DNA from: Burkholderia sp. USMB20
GTDB taxonomy: Bacteria; Pseudomonadota; Gammaproteobacteria; Burkholderiales; Burkholderiaceae
Length of the DNA stretch: 64,000 nt
Direction of reading: 5' to 3'
Assembly (NCBI RefSeq): GCF_000949135.2
Contig: NZ_JTAN02000012.1
Location: forward strand, 558,001-622,000
The notes below the pieces were generated by a model that saw only the letters and a list, made by a program, of their open reading frames with translations, was not told the origin of the DNA and made no database searches. Both the position numbers and the translations under genes were made by a program. Positions 38,237 to 47,246 of this stretch are shown here, in pieces (positions within the stretch are counted from its first letter, which is position 1; each line of letters starts with the position of its first letter).

Positions 38237-38551
38237 TTACTGCGTCTCGTGCTGTGCGAGCACCGCGCCGAGTTGTTCGTTCATCTGGTGCATTGTACGA
38301 CGGATTTCTTCCGCCGGAAATGCTTCACCGTGACGCACGCTCGTTTGCAGCCGCAGCAATTCGGACGCGAGCGACAGCGCGGCCATGACCGCGATGCGGT
38401 CGGTGCCGCGCACCGAGCTGTTCGCGCGGATCTTCGACATTTCTGCGTCGACGCGTGCGACGGCCTCGAGCAGCGCCGCTTCGGTCTCGGCCGAACAGGC
38501 GAGCCGATAGGGCTGACCGAGAATCGAGACTTCGATCTGCTTGGTGCTCAT
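38237..38551 (-). CDS. zapA: Cell division protein ZapA
   Basis: A 104-residue ZapA, which bundles FtsZ filaments at the Z ring. It starts MSTKQIEVSILGQPYRLACSAETEAALLEAVARVD and has a C-terminal coiled coil (about residues 60-100). It overlaps the preceding ZapB-like gene by 4 bases. It precedes 6S RNA, a conserved neighbourhood. Confidence 0.93.
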   Translation of the reverse strand: MSTKQIEVSILGQPYRLACSAETEAALLEAVARVDAEMSKIRANSSVRGTDRIAVMAALSLASELLRLQTSVRHGEAFPAEEIRRTMHQMNEQLGAVLAQHETQ

Positions 38552-38898
38552 GCATGTTCTCCGTGGCTGGCCGCGTCGTCGCTGTCCGTGCGCGCCTGCG
38601 CATCCAGCAGGTCGAGCTGGTTGTCGGCTTGCTCCGCGCTCTTCGTGCGCGGCAGCTTTTCGAGAATCGCATTCAGTTTGACCTGGGCGTCGTCGATCTT
38701 TGCCGACAGCGTGTCGCGCTCGGCCGCGAGCGCATTGCGTTCGTCGCGCAGTTGCGCGAGTTCCGCGCGGACCGTGTCCGCTTCCGCGCGCAATTGCGCG
38801 ACCTGCTCCTCGAGCGCGAGCCGTTCCGAGTGATAGCGCTTGTTCAGCGAGATCAGACGGCCAATATTTTGAGATAAAGTTTCGAGTTCGTTGAGCAT
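38548..38898 (-). CDS. ZapB-like coiled-coil division protein (TIGR02449-type)
   Basis: A 116-residue protein that is almost wholly a coiled coil from residue 5 to 85 (LEEQVAQLRAEADTVRAELAQLRDERNALAAERD), with a polar tail. It is translationally coupled to zapA. Position and shape fit the ZapB-like partner of ZapA at the divisome. It starts at ATG 38898. Confidence 0.8.
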   Translation of the reverse strand: MLNELETLSQNIGRLISLNKRYHSERLALEEQVAQLRAEADTVRAELAQLRDERNALAAERDTLSAKIDDAQVKLNAILEKLPRTKSAEQADNQLDLLDAQARTDSDDAASHGEHA

Positions 38899-39080
38899 TT
38901 GCTGCGTCCTCTAAAGACCCAGCATTTTAGCGCGGAATAACGCGCATTCCGACATCTGTAACGTTTCCAGTCGTAACACCCCCGCTTCTTGCCGCGAATA
39001 CACGGGTCCGGCACGTGTTCCGCATGCGTCCGGACGCTTCCTTGACGCTCGCGCGGCCCGCTCCTAAACTGGCGCCGCCT

Positions 39081-39300
39081 CGGTGCTCGCGCGTGCGTCG
39101 CGCGGTTAAACGGGAAGCAGGGCGCGTGCTCCGCCCGGAGTTCGCCAACCTGCGCTGCCCCCGCAACGGTAAGCGGCCGCGTCGCATGACGCAGGCCGGC
39201 TCGGGCGCGTTTCGCGTGCAGGTCGCACGCTGGCGCGGGCCACTGCGCGTGATACGCGCGGGAAGGCGAGCCGGTACGCCGCCAGCCCGGATACCGGCCG
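39081..39300 (+). promoter_or_regulatory. Adenosylcobalamin riboswitch
   Basis: A complete cobalamin aptamer is visible. The opening cggtgc is followed by TTAAACGGGAAGCAGGG, then CTGCCCCCGCAACGGTAAGCGG, and the closing B12 box GCCAGCCCGGATACCGGCC (39281-39299). It should switch off the downstream uptake and assembly genes when coenzyme B12 is plentiful. The first gene after it is a btuB remnant, so the intact genes it can control start at btuC. No clear terminator follows, which favours control of translation. Confidence 0.95.
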
Positions 39301-39323
39301 AGGCGAGGAGCCTGCACGGCTTC

Positions 39324-39959
39324 ATGACGCACGGCCCGCGGGGAAGCGGGGCGCGCAGTGCTTCACGGGACTTGTCTTCGATGCTGACCCCAATCGTCCG
39401 CACGGCGTGCGGCGCACGCTGCGCAATGTCGCCTGCCGCCATCGCGCGGAGCGCAGCGCACGCCGATTCGTCCGGATCGGCGACGACGCCGGTCGCCGCG
39501 GCACCGCGCCCGGTCGCTTGGCGCGACGCTGTCCCCTTGCTGCCGGACGCCGCGGTTGCCGCACCGAGCGTGCCTGACGGTGACGCAAGCGCGATGCCGA
39601 TCGACCCGCTGCGGCGGCTTCCACTATATTGCGCAGAACGTGGGCCACGCGAGGATGCGGCGCGACGGATCGCGCGCGTGTCACGTCGGTGCGACCGGCA
39701 CGCGGCCGGCCGCCGCATCGCGGGACCCGGGCGACGAATTGCGGAATCCGGGTGCCGATCGTCGCGCGCGGTATGGGGCGTCGCCGGCCGTGAATCATGC
39801 GTCATGCCGCGCATGGCATCCTGGCCGTGCGTGCGATGACATCACCGGGCACGGTTCGTCCGTGCACGCATCAACAACCTGTTCGACGAGGATGACGAGC
39901 TTGCGTATGCCTACGACACGCCGGAGCGCGACGCCGGTGCCGAGCCCGGCCGGCCATGA
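39324..39959 (+). pseudogene. btuB: Remnant of TonB-dependent cobalamin receptor (btuB)
   Basis: Between the riboswitch and btuC, where an outer-membrane B12 receptor gene of about 1.9 kb is expected, only about 640 bases remain. Frame 3 ends RINNLFDEDDELAYAYDTPERDAG (39867-39938), matching the usual C-terminal strand of BtuB (NLFDxxYxxAYGYxTPGR). The TonB-box and plug region can be guessed around 39500, but the rest is out of frame with stops (for example at 39837). Most of the barrel is missing. It may be a real deletion with decay or an assembly collapse. Outer-membrane B12 uptake would then depend on another receptor. Confidence 0.72.
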
Positions 39960-39983
39960 CGGTCAGCGAAAGCGTCACGCGCC

Positions 39984-41003
39984 ATGCGCGATGCCGTGCG
40001 GCGCATGAGCGCCGCGCGTGCCGCCGCGATCTGGGCCGCGCTCGCGGCCGTGGTCGCGTTGCTGTTCGTCGCGTCGCTGTCGATCGGCAGCGTGCCGATG
40101 TCGCCGTGGCAGGCGCTCGCGTCGCTCGTGCCGCACGGCGGCGACGCACTGCTCGCCGACATCGTGCGCACGTTGCGGCTGCCGCGTGCGCTCGCGGGCT
40201 TCGCGTGCGGCGCGCTGCTCGCGCTGGCCGGTGCGCTGCTGCAGGTGCTGTTGCGCAATCCGCTCGCGGAGCCGTACGTGCTCGGCGTGTCGGGCGGTGC
40301 GGCCGGCTTCGCGCTCGTCGCGATGATCGCGGGCGCCGCGTGGTGGCTCGTCGATGCGGCCGCGTTCGCCGGCGCGCTCGTGTCGGTCACGCTCGTGCTC
40401 GGGCTTGCGCGCCGCGAACTGTGGCGCGGCGATGCGCGCGACGCGTCGCCGCGGCTGCTGCTCACGGGGGTCGTGATCGCGGCCGGGTGGGGCGCGCTCG
40501 TCACGCTGCTGCTGTCGCTCGCGCCCGACGCGCGGCTGCGCGGCATCATCTTCTGGCTGACGGGCGATCTGAACGGCGTGACGGCGCCCTGGTTCGCATG
40601 GGGCGCGCTGCTGCTGGCCGCCTGCGTCGCGCTGCCGGCCGCGCCGCAACTCAACGTGCTGCTGCGTGGCGACGCGACCGCGCTCGCGCTCGGCGTGCCG
40701 GTCGCGCGGCTGCGCATGCGGATCTACCTCGTCGCGTCGCTGGCCGCCGCGGCCGCGGTGACGACGGCCGGCACGATCGGTTTCGTCGGCCTCGTCGTGC
40801 CGCACGCGCTGCGGCTCGCATTCGGCAACGACCAGCGCATGCTGCTGCCCGCCGCGATGCTCGCGGGCGGCGGCGGCGTGATGGCGGCCGACCTGCTCGC
40901 GCGCACCGCCATCGCGCCCGCGCAATTGCCGGTTGGCGTGATGACCGCGTTGATCGGTGTGCCGGTGTTCCTGTGGATGTTGCTGAGGAGACCGATGCGA
41001 TGA
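39984..41003 (+). CDS. btuC: Cobalamin ABC transporter permease BtuC
   Basis: A 339-residue FecCD-type inner-membrane permease. Conserved pieces are TLRLPRALAGFACGALLALAGALLQVLLRNPLAEPYVLGVSGGA (about residues 63-106) and GTIGFVGLVVPHALRLAFG near 264. About ten membrane helices are evident. Riboswitch, BtuD and BtuF nearby point to corrinoid uptake rather than siderophores. The stop overlaps the btuD start (ATGA). Confidence 0.93.
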   Translation: MRDAVRRMSAARAAAIWAALAAVVALLFVASLSIGSVPMSPWQALASLVPHGGDALLADIVRTLRLPRALAGFACGALLALAGALLQVLLRNPLAEPYVLGVSGGAAGFALVAMIAGAAWWLVDAAAFAGALVSVTLVLGLARRELWRGDARDASPRLLLTGVVIAAGWGALVTLLLSLAPDARLRGIIFWLTGDLNGVTAPWFAWGALLLAACVALPAAPQLNVLLRGDATALALGVPVARLRMRIYLVASLAAAAAVTTAGTIGFVGLVVPHALRLAFGNDQRMLLPAAMLAGGGGVMAADLLARTAIAPAQLPVGVMTALIGVPVFLWMLLRRPMR

Positions 41004-41812
41004 CGCATGCCGCACCGCACACCGCCGGCGACACGACCTATGCGGCGGTCGACCTCACGCTGAGGGCCGGCGCACGGACCCTGCTCGACGGCTTCACGCA
41101 GGTGTTCCGGCCCGGCGAGATCTGGTGCGTCGCGGGCCCGAACGGCGCCGGCAAGACGACGCTGCTCGCGACGCTCGCGGGCCTGCAGCGGCCGGCCGGC
41201 GGGCAGGTCGAGATCGACGGCCGGCCGCTCGCCGCGTGGCCGCCCGAACAGCTCGCACGGCGCCGCGCGCTGATGCCGCAGCAACTGCACGACGCTTTCA
41301 GCGCGACGGTATTCGACACGGTGCTGCTCAACCGCTTTCCGTATCTCGGCGGCTGGGGCTGGGAGCGCGAGGCAGACCGCGCGGCCGCGCGCGATGCGCT
41401 CGCGACGTTCGGGCTGAGCGCGCTCGCGTCGCGCGACGTGCTGTCGCTGTCGGGCGGCGAGCGGCAGCGTGTCGCGCTGGCCGCGACGCTGTGCCAGGAC
41501 GCGCCGCTGATGCTGCTCGACGAGCCGCTCGCGCATCTCGACCTGCATCATCAGATCGACGGCCTGACCGCGCTGAGCGTGTGGCTCGACGCGGGCCCGC
41601 GCACGGTGCTGTTCTCGTGCCACGACCTGAATCTTGCGCGGCGTTTCGCGACGCACGCGCTGTTGCTCGACGGCCGCGGCCATGCGTGGGCGGGCCCCGT
41701 GCTCGACGTGCTGACGCCGGCGCGCGCGAGCGACGCGTTCGGCTATCCGCTCGTGCTGATCCGCGAGAACGGCCGCGATGCGCTGCTGCCCGCGTGGCCC
41801 GAGCGACGATGA
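41000..41812 (+). CDS. btuD: Cobalamin ABC transporter ATPase BtuD
   Basis: A 270-residue ABC ATPase. Walker A is AGPNGAGKTTLL (about residues 45-56), the signature is LSLSGGERQRVALAATL and Walker B is LMLLDEPLAHLDLHH. It overlaps btuC by 4 bases. It would power the BtuC-BtuF importer. Confidence 0.94.
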   Translation: MTHAAPHTAGDTTYAAVDLTLRAGARTLLDGFTQVFRPGEIWCVAGPNGAGKTTLLATLAGLQRPAGGQVEIDGRPLAAWPPEQLARRRALMPQQLHDAFSATVFDTVLLNRFPYLGGWGWEREADRAAARDALATFGLSALASRDVLSLSGGERQRVALAATLCQDAPLMLLDEPLAHLDLHHQIDGLTALSVWLDAGPRTVLFSCHDLNLARRFATHALLLDGRGHAWAGPVLDVLTPARASDAFGYPLVLIRENGRDALLPAWPERR

Positions 41813-41864
41813 ACTTCCTTCTTTCGATGCGCGGCAGCGGCCGCACCAACGAGGCAACCTTCCG

Positions 41865-42920
41865 ATGACGAACCCGACCGACTTCCCGCCCGCGATCGCG
41901 CCGCTCGACGACACGCTGCGCAAGCGTCTGCAGCATGTGATCGATCACAAGACCAAGCCGCCCGGCAGCCTCGGCCAGCTCGAGGCGCTCGCGCTGCAGA
42001 TCGGCCTGATCCAGCGCACCGAGCGGCCGCACGTGCAGCGTCCCGTGACGATCGTGTTCGCCGGCGACCACGGGATCGCGGCCGAGGGCGTGAGCCCGTA
42101 TCCGCAGGCGGTCACCGCGCAGATGGTCGCGAACTTCCTGGCCGGCGGCGCGGCGATCAATGCGTTCTCGGGCGTCGCGCAGAGCGTGCTCGAGATCGTC
42201 GATGCGGGCGTCGCGTCGCCGCTGCCGGTGTCCGACCGGCTCGTGTCGCTGCCGGTCGCGCGCGGCACGCGCAATTTCGCGGTCGAACCCGCGATGACGC
42301 ACGACGAGGCGAAAACCGCGCTCGCCGCGGGTGCCGCGCGCGTGCGCGTGCACGCGTCGCTCGGCACGAACGTGATCGGCTTCGGCGAAATGGGGATCGC
42401 GAACACGTCGTCGGCCGCGTGCCTGATGAGCCGTCTGCTCGACGTGCCGATCGACGCGTGCGTCGGGCGCGGCACGGGTCTCGACGACCAGGGGCTCGCG
42501 CACAAGCGCGCGGTGCTCGGCCGCGCGCTCGTCCGGCATTCGCATGCGATCGCGCCGCTCGACGTGCTCGCGACGTTCGGCGGCTTCGAGATCGCGATGA
42601 TGACGGGCGCGTATCTCGCGGCCGCGAGCGAGCGGATGACGATCCTCGTCGACGGCTTCATCGCGACGGCCGCCTTGCTCGTCGCCGAGCGCATCGCGCC
42701 CGGCGTGCGCGACTACTGCGTGTTCTCGCATGCGTCGCACGAGGCCGGGCACCGGCGCATGCTCGAGCATTTCGGCGCGAAGCCGCTGCTCGCGCTCGAC
42801 CTGCGGCTCGGCGAGGGCACGGGTGCCGCGCTCGCGCTGCCGCTGGTGCGCGCGGCGGCCGCGTTCCTTACCGAGATGGCGAGCTTCGAATCCGCGGGCG
42901 TCGACAATCGTGACGCCTGA
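41865..42920 (+). CDS. cobT: Nicotinate-nucleotide:dimethylbenzimidazole phosphoribosyltransferase
   Basis: A 351-residue CobT that activates the lower ligand as alpha-ribazole phosphate. It contains VTIVFAGDHGIAAEGVSPYP (about residues 59-78), the nucleotide stretch IVDAGVASPLPV and the C-terminal RLGEGTGAALALPLV with the catalytic glutamate. I use ATG 41865; the longer frame starts within btuD. The stop overlaps the cobS start. Confidence 0.95.
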   Translation: MTNPTDFPPAIAPLDDTLRKRLQHVIDHKTKPPGSLGQLEALALQIGLIQRTERPHVQRPVTIVFAGDHGIAAEGVSPYPQAVTAQMVANFLAGGAAINAFSGVAQSVLEIVDAGVASPLPVSDRLVSLPVARGTRNFAVEPAMTHDEAKTALAAGAARVRVHASLGTNVIGFGEMGIANTSSAACLMSRLLDVPIDACVGRGTGLDDQGLAHKRAVLGRALVRHSHAIAPLDVLATFGGFEIAMMTGAYLAAASERMTILVDGFIATAALLVAERIAPGVRDYCVFSHASHEAGHRRMLEHFGAKPLLALDLRLGEGTGAALALPLVRAAAAFLTEMASFESAGVDNRDA

Positions 42921-43686
42921 ACGCGCGCAGGGCGTACGCGCCGAGCTGCGCTACTTCTTCGTCGCGCTCGGCTATTTCACGCGTGTGCCGGTGCCGCGCG
43001 CGATCGGCTACGCGGCCGGCGATCTCGATCAGGCCGCACGCTACTTCCCGCTGGTCGGCGCGTGCGTCGGCGCATGGGGCGCGCTCGTCTATCTCGCGGC
43101 GCTGCGCGTGCTGCCGGCATCGATCGCAGTCGGGCTGTCGATGGCCGCGACGCTGCTCGCGACCGGCACATTCCACGAGGATGGCCTGGCCGACAGCTGC
43201 GATGCGTTCGGCGGTGGCTACGCGCGCGACGACGTGCTGCGCATCATGCACGACTCGCGCATCGGCACGTTCGGCGCGGCCGCGCTCGTGATCGCGCTTG
43301 GCCTGAAATGGCAGGCGCTCGCGGCCATGCCGCCGCTGCGCGCCGCGTGGACCATGATCGCCGCGCATGCGGCGAGCCGCGCGGGGGCCGTGAGCCTGCT
43401 GATGTCGCTCGACTACGTCCGGCCGGAAGGCAAGGCAAAACCGGTCGCACGGCGCATGGGCGCGCGCGCGGCCTGCGTCGTGGCCGCATTCGGGTTGCCG
43501 TGGCTGTTCTGGCCGGACTGGCGCGCGGGCGTCGCGGCCGTCGTCGCGCTCGTGCTCGTGCGCGCATGGGCGGCCCGCTATTTCGTGAAGCGGATCGGCG
43601 GTTATACGGGCGACTGCCTCGGCTTCGCGCAGCAGTTGAGCGAGCTGGCGATCTATCTCGTGGTGCTCGGATGGATCTCGTCCTGA
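42910..43686 (+). CDS. cobS: Adenosylcobinamide-GDP ribazoletransferase
   Basis: A 258-residue membrane-bound cobalamin synthase that joins adenosylcobinamide-GDP to alpha-ribazole (phosphate). The signature ATGTFHEDGLADSCDAFGGGYARDDVLRIMHDSRIGTFGA (about residues 77-115) is complete. Several hydrophobic helices follow. The start is GTG at 42910, giving an 11-base overlap with cobT. The stop overlaps cobC. Confidence 0.94.
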   Translation: MTPERAQGVRAELRYFFVALGYFTRVPVPRAIGYAAGDLDQAARYFPLVGACVGAWGALVYLAALRVLPASIAVGLSMAATLLATGTFHEDGLADSCDAFGGGYARDDVLRIMHDSRIGTFGAAALVIALGLKWQALAAMPPLRAAWTMIAAHAASRAGAVSLLMSLDYVRPEGKAKPVARRMGARAACVVAAFGLPWLFWPDWRAGVAAVVALVLVRAWAARYFVKRIGGYTGDCLGFAQQLSELAIYLVVLGWISS

Positions 43687-44255
43687 TTCGCCATCCGGCC
43701 GTCGCTGTCGAGCCGGGCGTGTGCTACGGACGCAGCGACGTGCCGCTCGCCGCACCGGCCGAGGCGGGGGAGCGGACCATGCGCGAGCGTCTGGCGGCGC
43801 TCGGGGCGCCGTTGCCCGCGCAGGTCTGGACGAGTCCGCTCACGCGTTGCGCGTCGGTCGCCGAGCGGCTTGCGCAAGCGTTCGACGTGCCGCTGCGGCG
43901 CGACGCGGGCTGGCAGGAAATGGACTTCGGCGCATGGGAGCTGCAGCGCTGGGACGACATCGACCGCGCGGCGCTCGATGCGTGGGCGGCCGACCTGATG
44001 CATGCGTGCGCGCATGGCGGCGAAAGCGTCGCGCGGTTCGCCGCGCGTGTCGCACGGATCGCGGATGCGGTCGCGCAGGCCGACGCGCCGCAATGGGCGA
44101 TCACGCATGCAGGCGTGATTCGCGCCTTCGCGTCGCATGCGCTGCGCGTGCCGCTCGATACGCTGCTGTCACGACCGGTGCCGACGGGCGGCGTCGTCTG
44201 GTTGCGGATGGAGGATGTTGCCCGCACGTGGGAAGTCGTCCACTGGGACGCGTAG
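43671..44255 (+). CDS. cobC: Alpha-ribazole phosphatase (histidine phosphatase family)
   Basis: A 194-residue phosphoglycerate-mutase-like phosphatase. The catalytic motif LIRHP (residues 5-9) is the RHG variant, and the second histidine is in ITHAGVIRAF. It dephosphorylates alpha-ribazole phosphate or the final cobalamin phosphate. It overlaps cobS by 16 bases. Its last 16 codons plus downstream bases are duplicated in tandem immediately after the stop. Confidence 0.9.
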   Translation: MDLVLIRHPAVAVEPGVCYGRSDVPLAAPAEAGERTMRERLAALGAPLPAQVWTSPLTRCASVAERLAQAFDVPLRRDAGWQEMDFGAWELQRWDDIDRAALDAWAADLMHACAHGGESVARFAARVARIADAVAQADAPQWAITHAGVIRAFASHALRVPLDTLLSRPVPTGGVVWLRMEDVARTWEVVHWDA

Positions 44256-44414
44256 GCTGTCGCGTGCTCGCCTGACGCGTGCAAGGGTATCAAGGCCCGC
44301 AATCAGCGTCGGATGGAGGATGCCGCTCGCACGTGGGAAGTCGTCCACTGGGACGCGTAGGCTGTCGCGTACTCGTCTGACGCGCGCAAGGGCATCGACG
44401 CCCGAAATCAGCGC
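44205..44414 (+). repeat. 105-bp tandem duplication of the cobC 3' end
   Basis: Unit 1 (44205-44309) contains the end of cobC, its stop and about 54 bases beyond. Unit 2 (44310-44414) repeats it with scattered substitutions (for example RMEDVARTWEVVHWDA versus RMEDAARTWEVVHWDA). The second unit reaches the btuF stop codon at 44408. The copies differ by roughly 10%, so the event is not very recent. Confidence 0.9.
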
Positions 44415-45319
44415 GTCGGCCGCCGCGCCCGCGCCGCGTCGAGATCCTCGCACAGCGCGGCCGCGCCTTGCGCGATCCGCGGCGACGGCCGCGTCAGCAG
44501 ATCGCCGTCGATCGCGAACAGGTTGTTGCGCGCCACGGCCGTCAGCGCGGGCCATGCACGCCATCGCGCGAGGCTCGGCAGCGGCGCGTCCGAGCGTGTC
44601 GCGCCGGCGCTCGTCGTCACGATCGCTTCCGGATTCGCCGCAAGCACGGCCTCGTCGGTGACGGTCGGCGCGAGCGGCTTCAGCGCCGCGAACACGTTAC
44701 GGCCGCCGCACAGCGTGACGACGTCGTTGAACAGATGCGCGCCGTTGAGCGTCGTCAGCGGCCGGTCCCATACCTGGAAGAACATCGTGACGGGCGGGCG
44801 TGCCGCGTAACGCGCGCGCAGCGCCGCGATGTCGCGCGAAAACGATGCCGCGGCCGCGTCGGCGACCGGTTCCGTGCCGAGCAGCGTGCCGAGACGGCGC
44901 AGCGACGTCGCGACGTCGTCGAGATGCTTCGGTTCGCTGAAGAACAGCGGAATGTGCAGCGCGCGCAGTGCGTCGGTCTGCCGCTCGGCATTGCCGTGCC
45001 GCCAGACGACGATCAGGTCGGGCTTCAGCGCGGCGATCCGCTCGAGGTCGAGCGCCTTGTTGTCGCCGACGCGCGGCACGGCCTGCGCGGCGGGCGGGTA
45101 GTCGCTGTACGTGACCGTGCCGACCAGCTTCGTGCCGCCGCCGGCCGCATAGACCAGTTCGGTCGCATGCGGCGCGAGGCTGATCACGCGTTGCGCCGGT
45201 GCGGGCAGCGTGACGGCATTGCCTGCATCGTCGCGGGTCGTGATGTCGGCGTGAGCGAAGGGCGCGAGCGCGACCAGCATCGCGAGTGCCGGCAGCCGGC
45301 GCAACGGGCGGGCGTTCAT
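44408..45319 (-). CDS. btuF: Periplasmic cobalamin-binding protein BtuF
   Basis: A 303-residue class III binding protein. A signal peptide (residues 1-21, ending APFAHA) is followed by VISLAPHATELVYAAGGG, DYPPAAQAVPRVGDNKALDLERIAALKPDLIVVW and the late RPSPRIAQGAA motif. It delivers corrinoids to BtuCD. I start at ATG 45319, which overlaps the cobD stop; the 633-codon open frame extending upstream is a read-through of the broken cobD. It converges on cobC. Confidence 0.92.
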   Translation of the reverse strand: MNARPLRRLPALAMLVALAPFAHADITTRDDAGNAVTLPAPAQRVISLAPHATELVYAAGGGTKLVGTVTYSDYPPAAQAVPRVGDNKALDLERIAALKPDLIVVWRHGNAERQTDALRALHIPLFFSEPKHLDDVATSLRRLGTLLGTEPVADAAAASFSRDIAALRARYAARPPVTMFFQVWDRPLTTLNGAHLFNDVVTLCGGRNVFAALKPLAPTVTDEAVLAANPEAIVTTSAGATRSDAPLPSLARWRAWPALTAVARNNLFAIDGDLLTRPSPRIAQGAAALCEDLDAARARRPTR

Positions 45320-46309
45320 GCGGATGCCCGTTGCAGCGTCGGCGCGCACTGCGCGAGCGCGTCGGCGACGCGCTGCCATTCGGCTTCGTTGCCCGGCAGG
45401 CCGACGCGCACGCTCGACGGTTGCGCGAAGTGCCGCGTCCAGATCCCGTGCGTGGCGAGTGCCGTATGCAGCGCGGCGGCGCGCGGTCGTCGGTCCAGCT
45501 AACAGCGCGTCCGTGCACCGCAATTCGTACGCGCGCGCAGCGCGGCGAGCGTGCGCCGTCGGCCGCGCCTCGCGCGCGGCGCTGCCATGCGCGTCGGCGA
45601 ACGCGGGGGCGATCGCGTGAACGCGCGGGCCGCTGACGTCCACGCGCCGAGATTCGCGCAGCGCGGCGATCAGCTCGACGCGCAGCACGAGCCCGCGCGA
45701 ATGCCGCGAGCCCGAAGAACTTGCCGACCGAGCGCACACGACAGCCCGGACGATCGGTGTACTGCGCGAGCGACGCGTGGCGCCCGTATCCGCGAAGGCC
45801 TCGTCGACGATCAGCGTGCCGCCGCGTGCCGACAGTTGCGCATGCCAGCCGAGCAGCCGTTCGGTCGGAACGAACTCGGCAGTCGGATTGTTCGGATTCC
45901 CGACGATGACGTGATGTAGCGTCGCAGGCAACGCGTCCGAGGCGATGTCGAGCGGGACGACACGATGGCCGTGACGCGCGAAGGCAGGCGCGTATTCGCC
46001 GTACGCGAGCGGTGCGACGCCGGCGTCGCCGGCCGGCAGCAGTGCGGGCAACGCGCGGATCGCGGCCTGGCTGCCGGCGACCGGCAGCACGTGCGCGGCA
46101 TCGGGTGCGCCGTAGTAGCGGGCCGCGCATGCGGCGAGCGTGTCGCCGTCGTCGGGCAGCCGGCGCCATGCGTCGGCCGGGACCGGCGGCACCGGATAGC
46201 CGACCGGATTGATCCCGGTCGACAGGTCGAGCCAGGCGTCGTACGGAATGCCGTGGCGGCGCGCGGCTTCGTGCAGGTTGCCGCCGTGCGGGATGCGTGC
46301 GTCAGACAT
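45316..46309 (-). pseudogene. cobD: Frameshifted threonine-phosphate decarboxylase (cobD/cobC type)
   Basis: The first 170 codons read well as a PLP decarboxylase that makes aminopropanol phosphate: PHGGNLHEAARRHGIPYDAWLDLSTGINPVG, NPNNPTAEFVPTERLL and LIVDEAFADTGAT. Then the frame is lost. The PLP-lysine block RSVGKFFGLA appears in another frame (codons near 45720), and later fragments HGIWTRHFAQPSS and ALAQCAPTLQRAS can be recovered only by several shifts. The DNA remains nearly full length, so a few small indels explain it. It may be a pseudogene or mis-assembled sequence. It overlaps cbiB at the start. Confidence 0.82.
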
Positions 46310-47246
46310 GATGGGTTGCGAGGATGAGTGCGCCGCTCGCGACGAGCAGTGCGAGCCACAGCGCGAGCGTGCGCGTGACGAGCGACAGCGCGGCGACGAC
46401 GTGCGCGGCCGTCGCCGGTGCGCCGGTACCGAGCGCGGGACGGTCTTCGATTTCGCCGTGATAGACGGCCGGGCCGCCGAGCTGCACGTTCAGGCTGCCG
46501 GCGCCCGCGGCCATCACGGGGCCCGCGTTCGGGCTGTCCCAGTGGCGCGCCTGCGTGCGCCAGCAGCGCCACGCGGCGGCCGTGTCGCCGAGCAGCGCGT
46601 AGCTCGCGGCGGTGAGGCGTGCGGGAATCCAGTTGAGCGCGTCGTCGAGGCGCGCGGCGGCCCAGCCGAAGGTCAGGAAGCGCGGCGTGCGATAGCCCCA
46701 CATCGCGTCGAGCGTGTTCGCGAGCCGGAACAGCAGCGCGCCGGGGCCGCCCGCGACGACGAACCAGAAGAGCGCGCCGAAGATCGCGTCGTTGCCGTTC
46801 TCGAGGGCCGATTCGACGGCCGCGCGCGACAGCGCGCCTTCGTCGGCTGCGCTCGTGTCGCGCGACACGATCCGTGCGGTCAGCGCGCGTGCGGCATCGA
46901 GATCGTGCCGCAGCAGCGCGGCGGCGATCGGCGCGACATGGTCGGCGAGGCTCTTCGCGCCGAGCGCGAACCACAGCAGCGCGACGTGCAGCGCGGCCGC
47001 GAGCGGCCAGGGCAGCACGGCCGCGAGCCACGCGGCGACCACCACCGGCGGCACCACGGCCGCGACCCATGCGGCGACGCCGACCACGCGGCCGCGCCGG
47101 CCCGTGTTCAGCGCGCCTTCGATGCGCGCGGCAAGCCGGCCGAACGCGACGAGCGGATGCCAGCCGGCCGGTTCGCCGATCACACGGTCGACGATCGCGG
47201 CCGCGACCGCGAGCATCGCGACGAGCGGCAGCGACAGCATCAGCAT
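46302..47246 (-). CDS. cbiB: Adenosylcobinamide-phosphate synthase
   Basis: A 314-residue integral membrane protein that attaches aminopropanol (phosphate) to adenosylcobyric acid. Conserved blocks are DRVIGEPAGWHPLVAFGRLAARIE (about residues 20-43), SRDTSAADEGALSRAAVESALENGNDAIFGALFWF and NAGPVMAAGAGSLNVQLGGPAVYHGEIEDRP. Membrane helices lie at both ends. It starts at ATG 47246, overlapping the cobU stop by 7 bases, and lies in the cobU-cbiB-cobD-btuF transcript. Confidence 0.94.
   Translation of the reverse strand: MLMLSLPLVAMLAVAAAIVDRVIGEPAGWHPLVAFGRLAARIEGALNTGRRGRVVGVAAWVAAVVPPVVVAAWLAAVLPWPLAAALHVALLWFALGAKSLADHVAPIAAALLRHDLDAARALTARIVSRDTSAADEGALSRAAVESALENGNDAIFGALFWFVVAGGPGALLFRLANTLDAMWGYRTPRFLTFGWAAARLDDALNWIPARLTAASYALLGDTAAAWRCWRTQARHWDSPNAGPVMAAGAGSLNVQLGGPAVYHGEIEDRPALGTGAPATAAHVVAALSLVTRTLALWLALLVASGALILATHHV

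Noticed and set aside
44408-46309. A single 633-residue fusion of a PLP enzyme and a binding protein
   Set aside because: The middle third is out-of-frame cobD translation, and BtuF has its own ATG and signal peptide at 45319. The fusion is an artefact of frameshift read-through.
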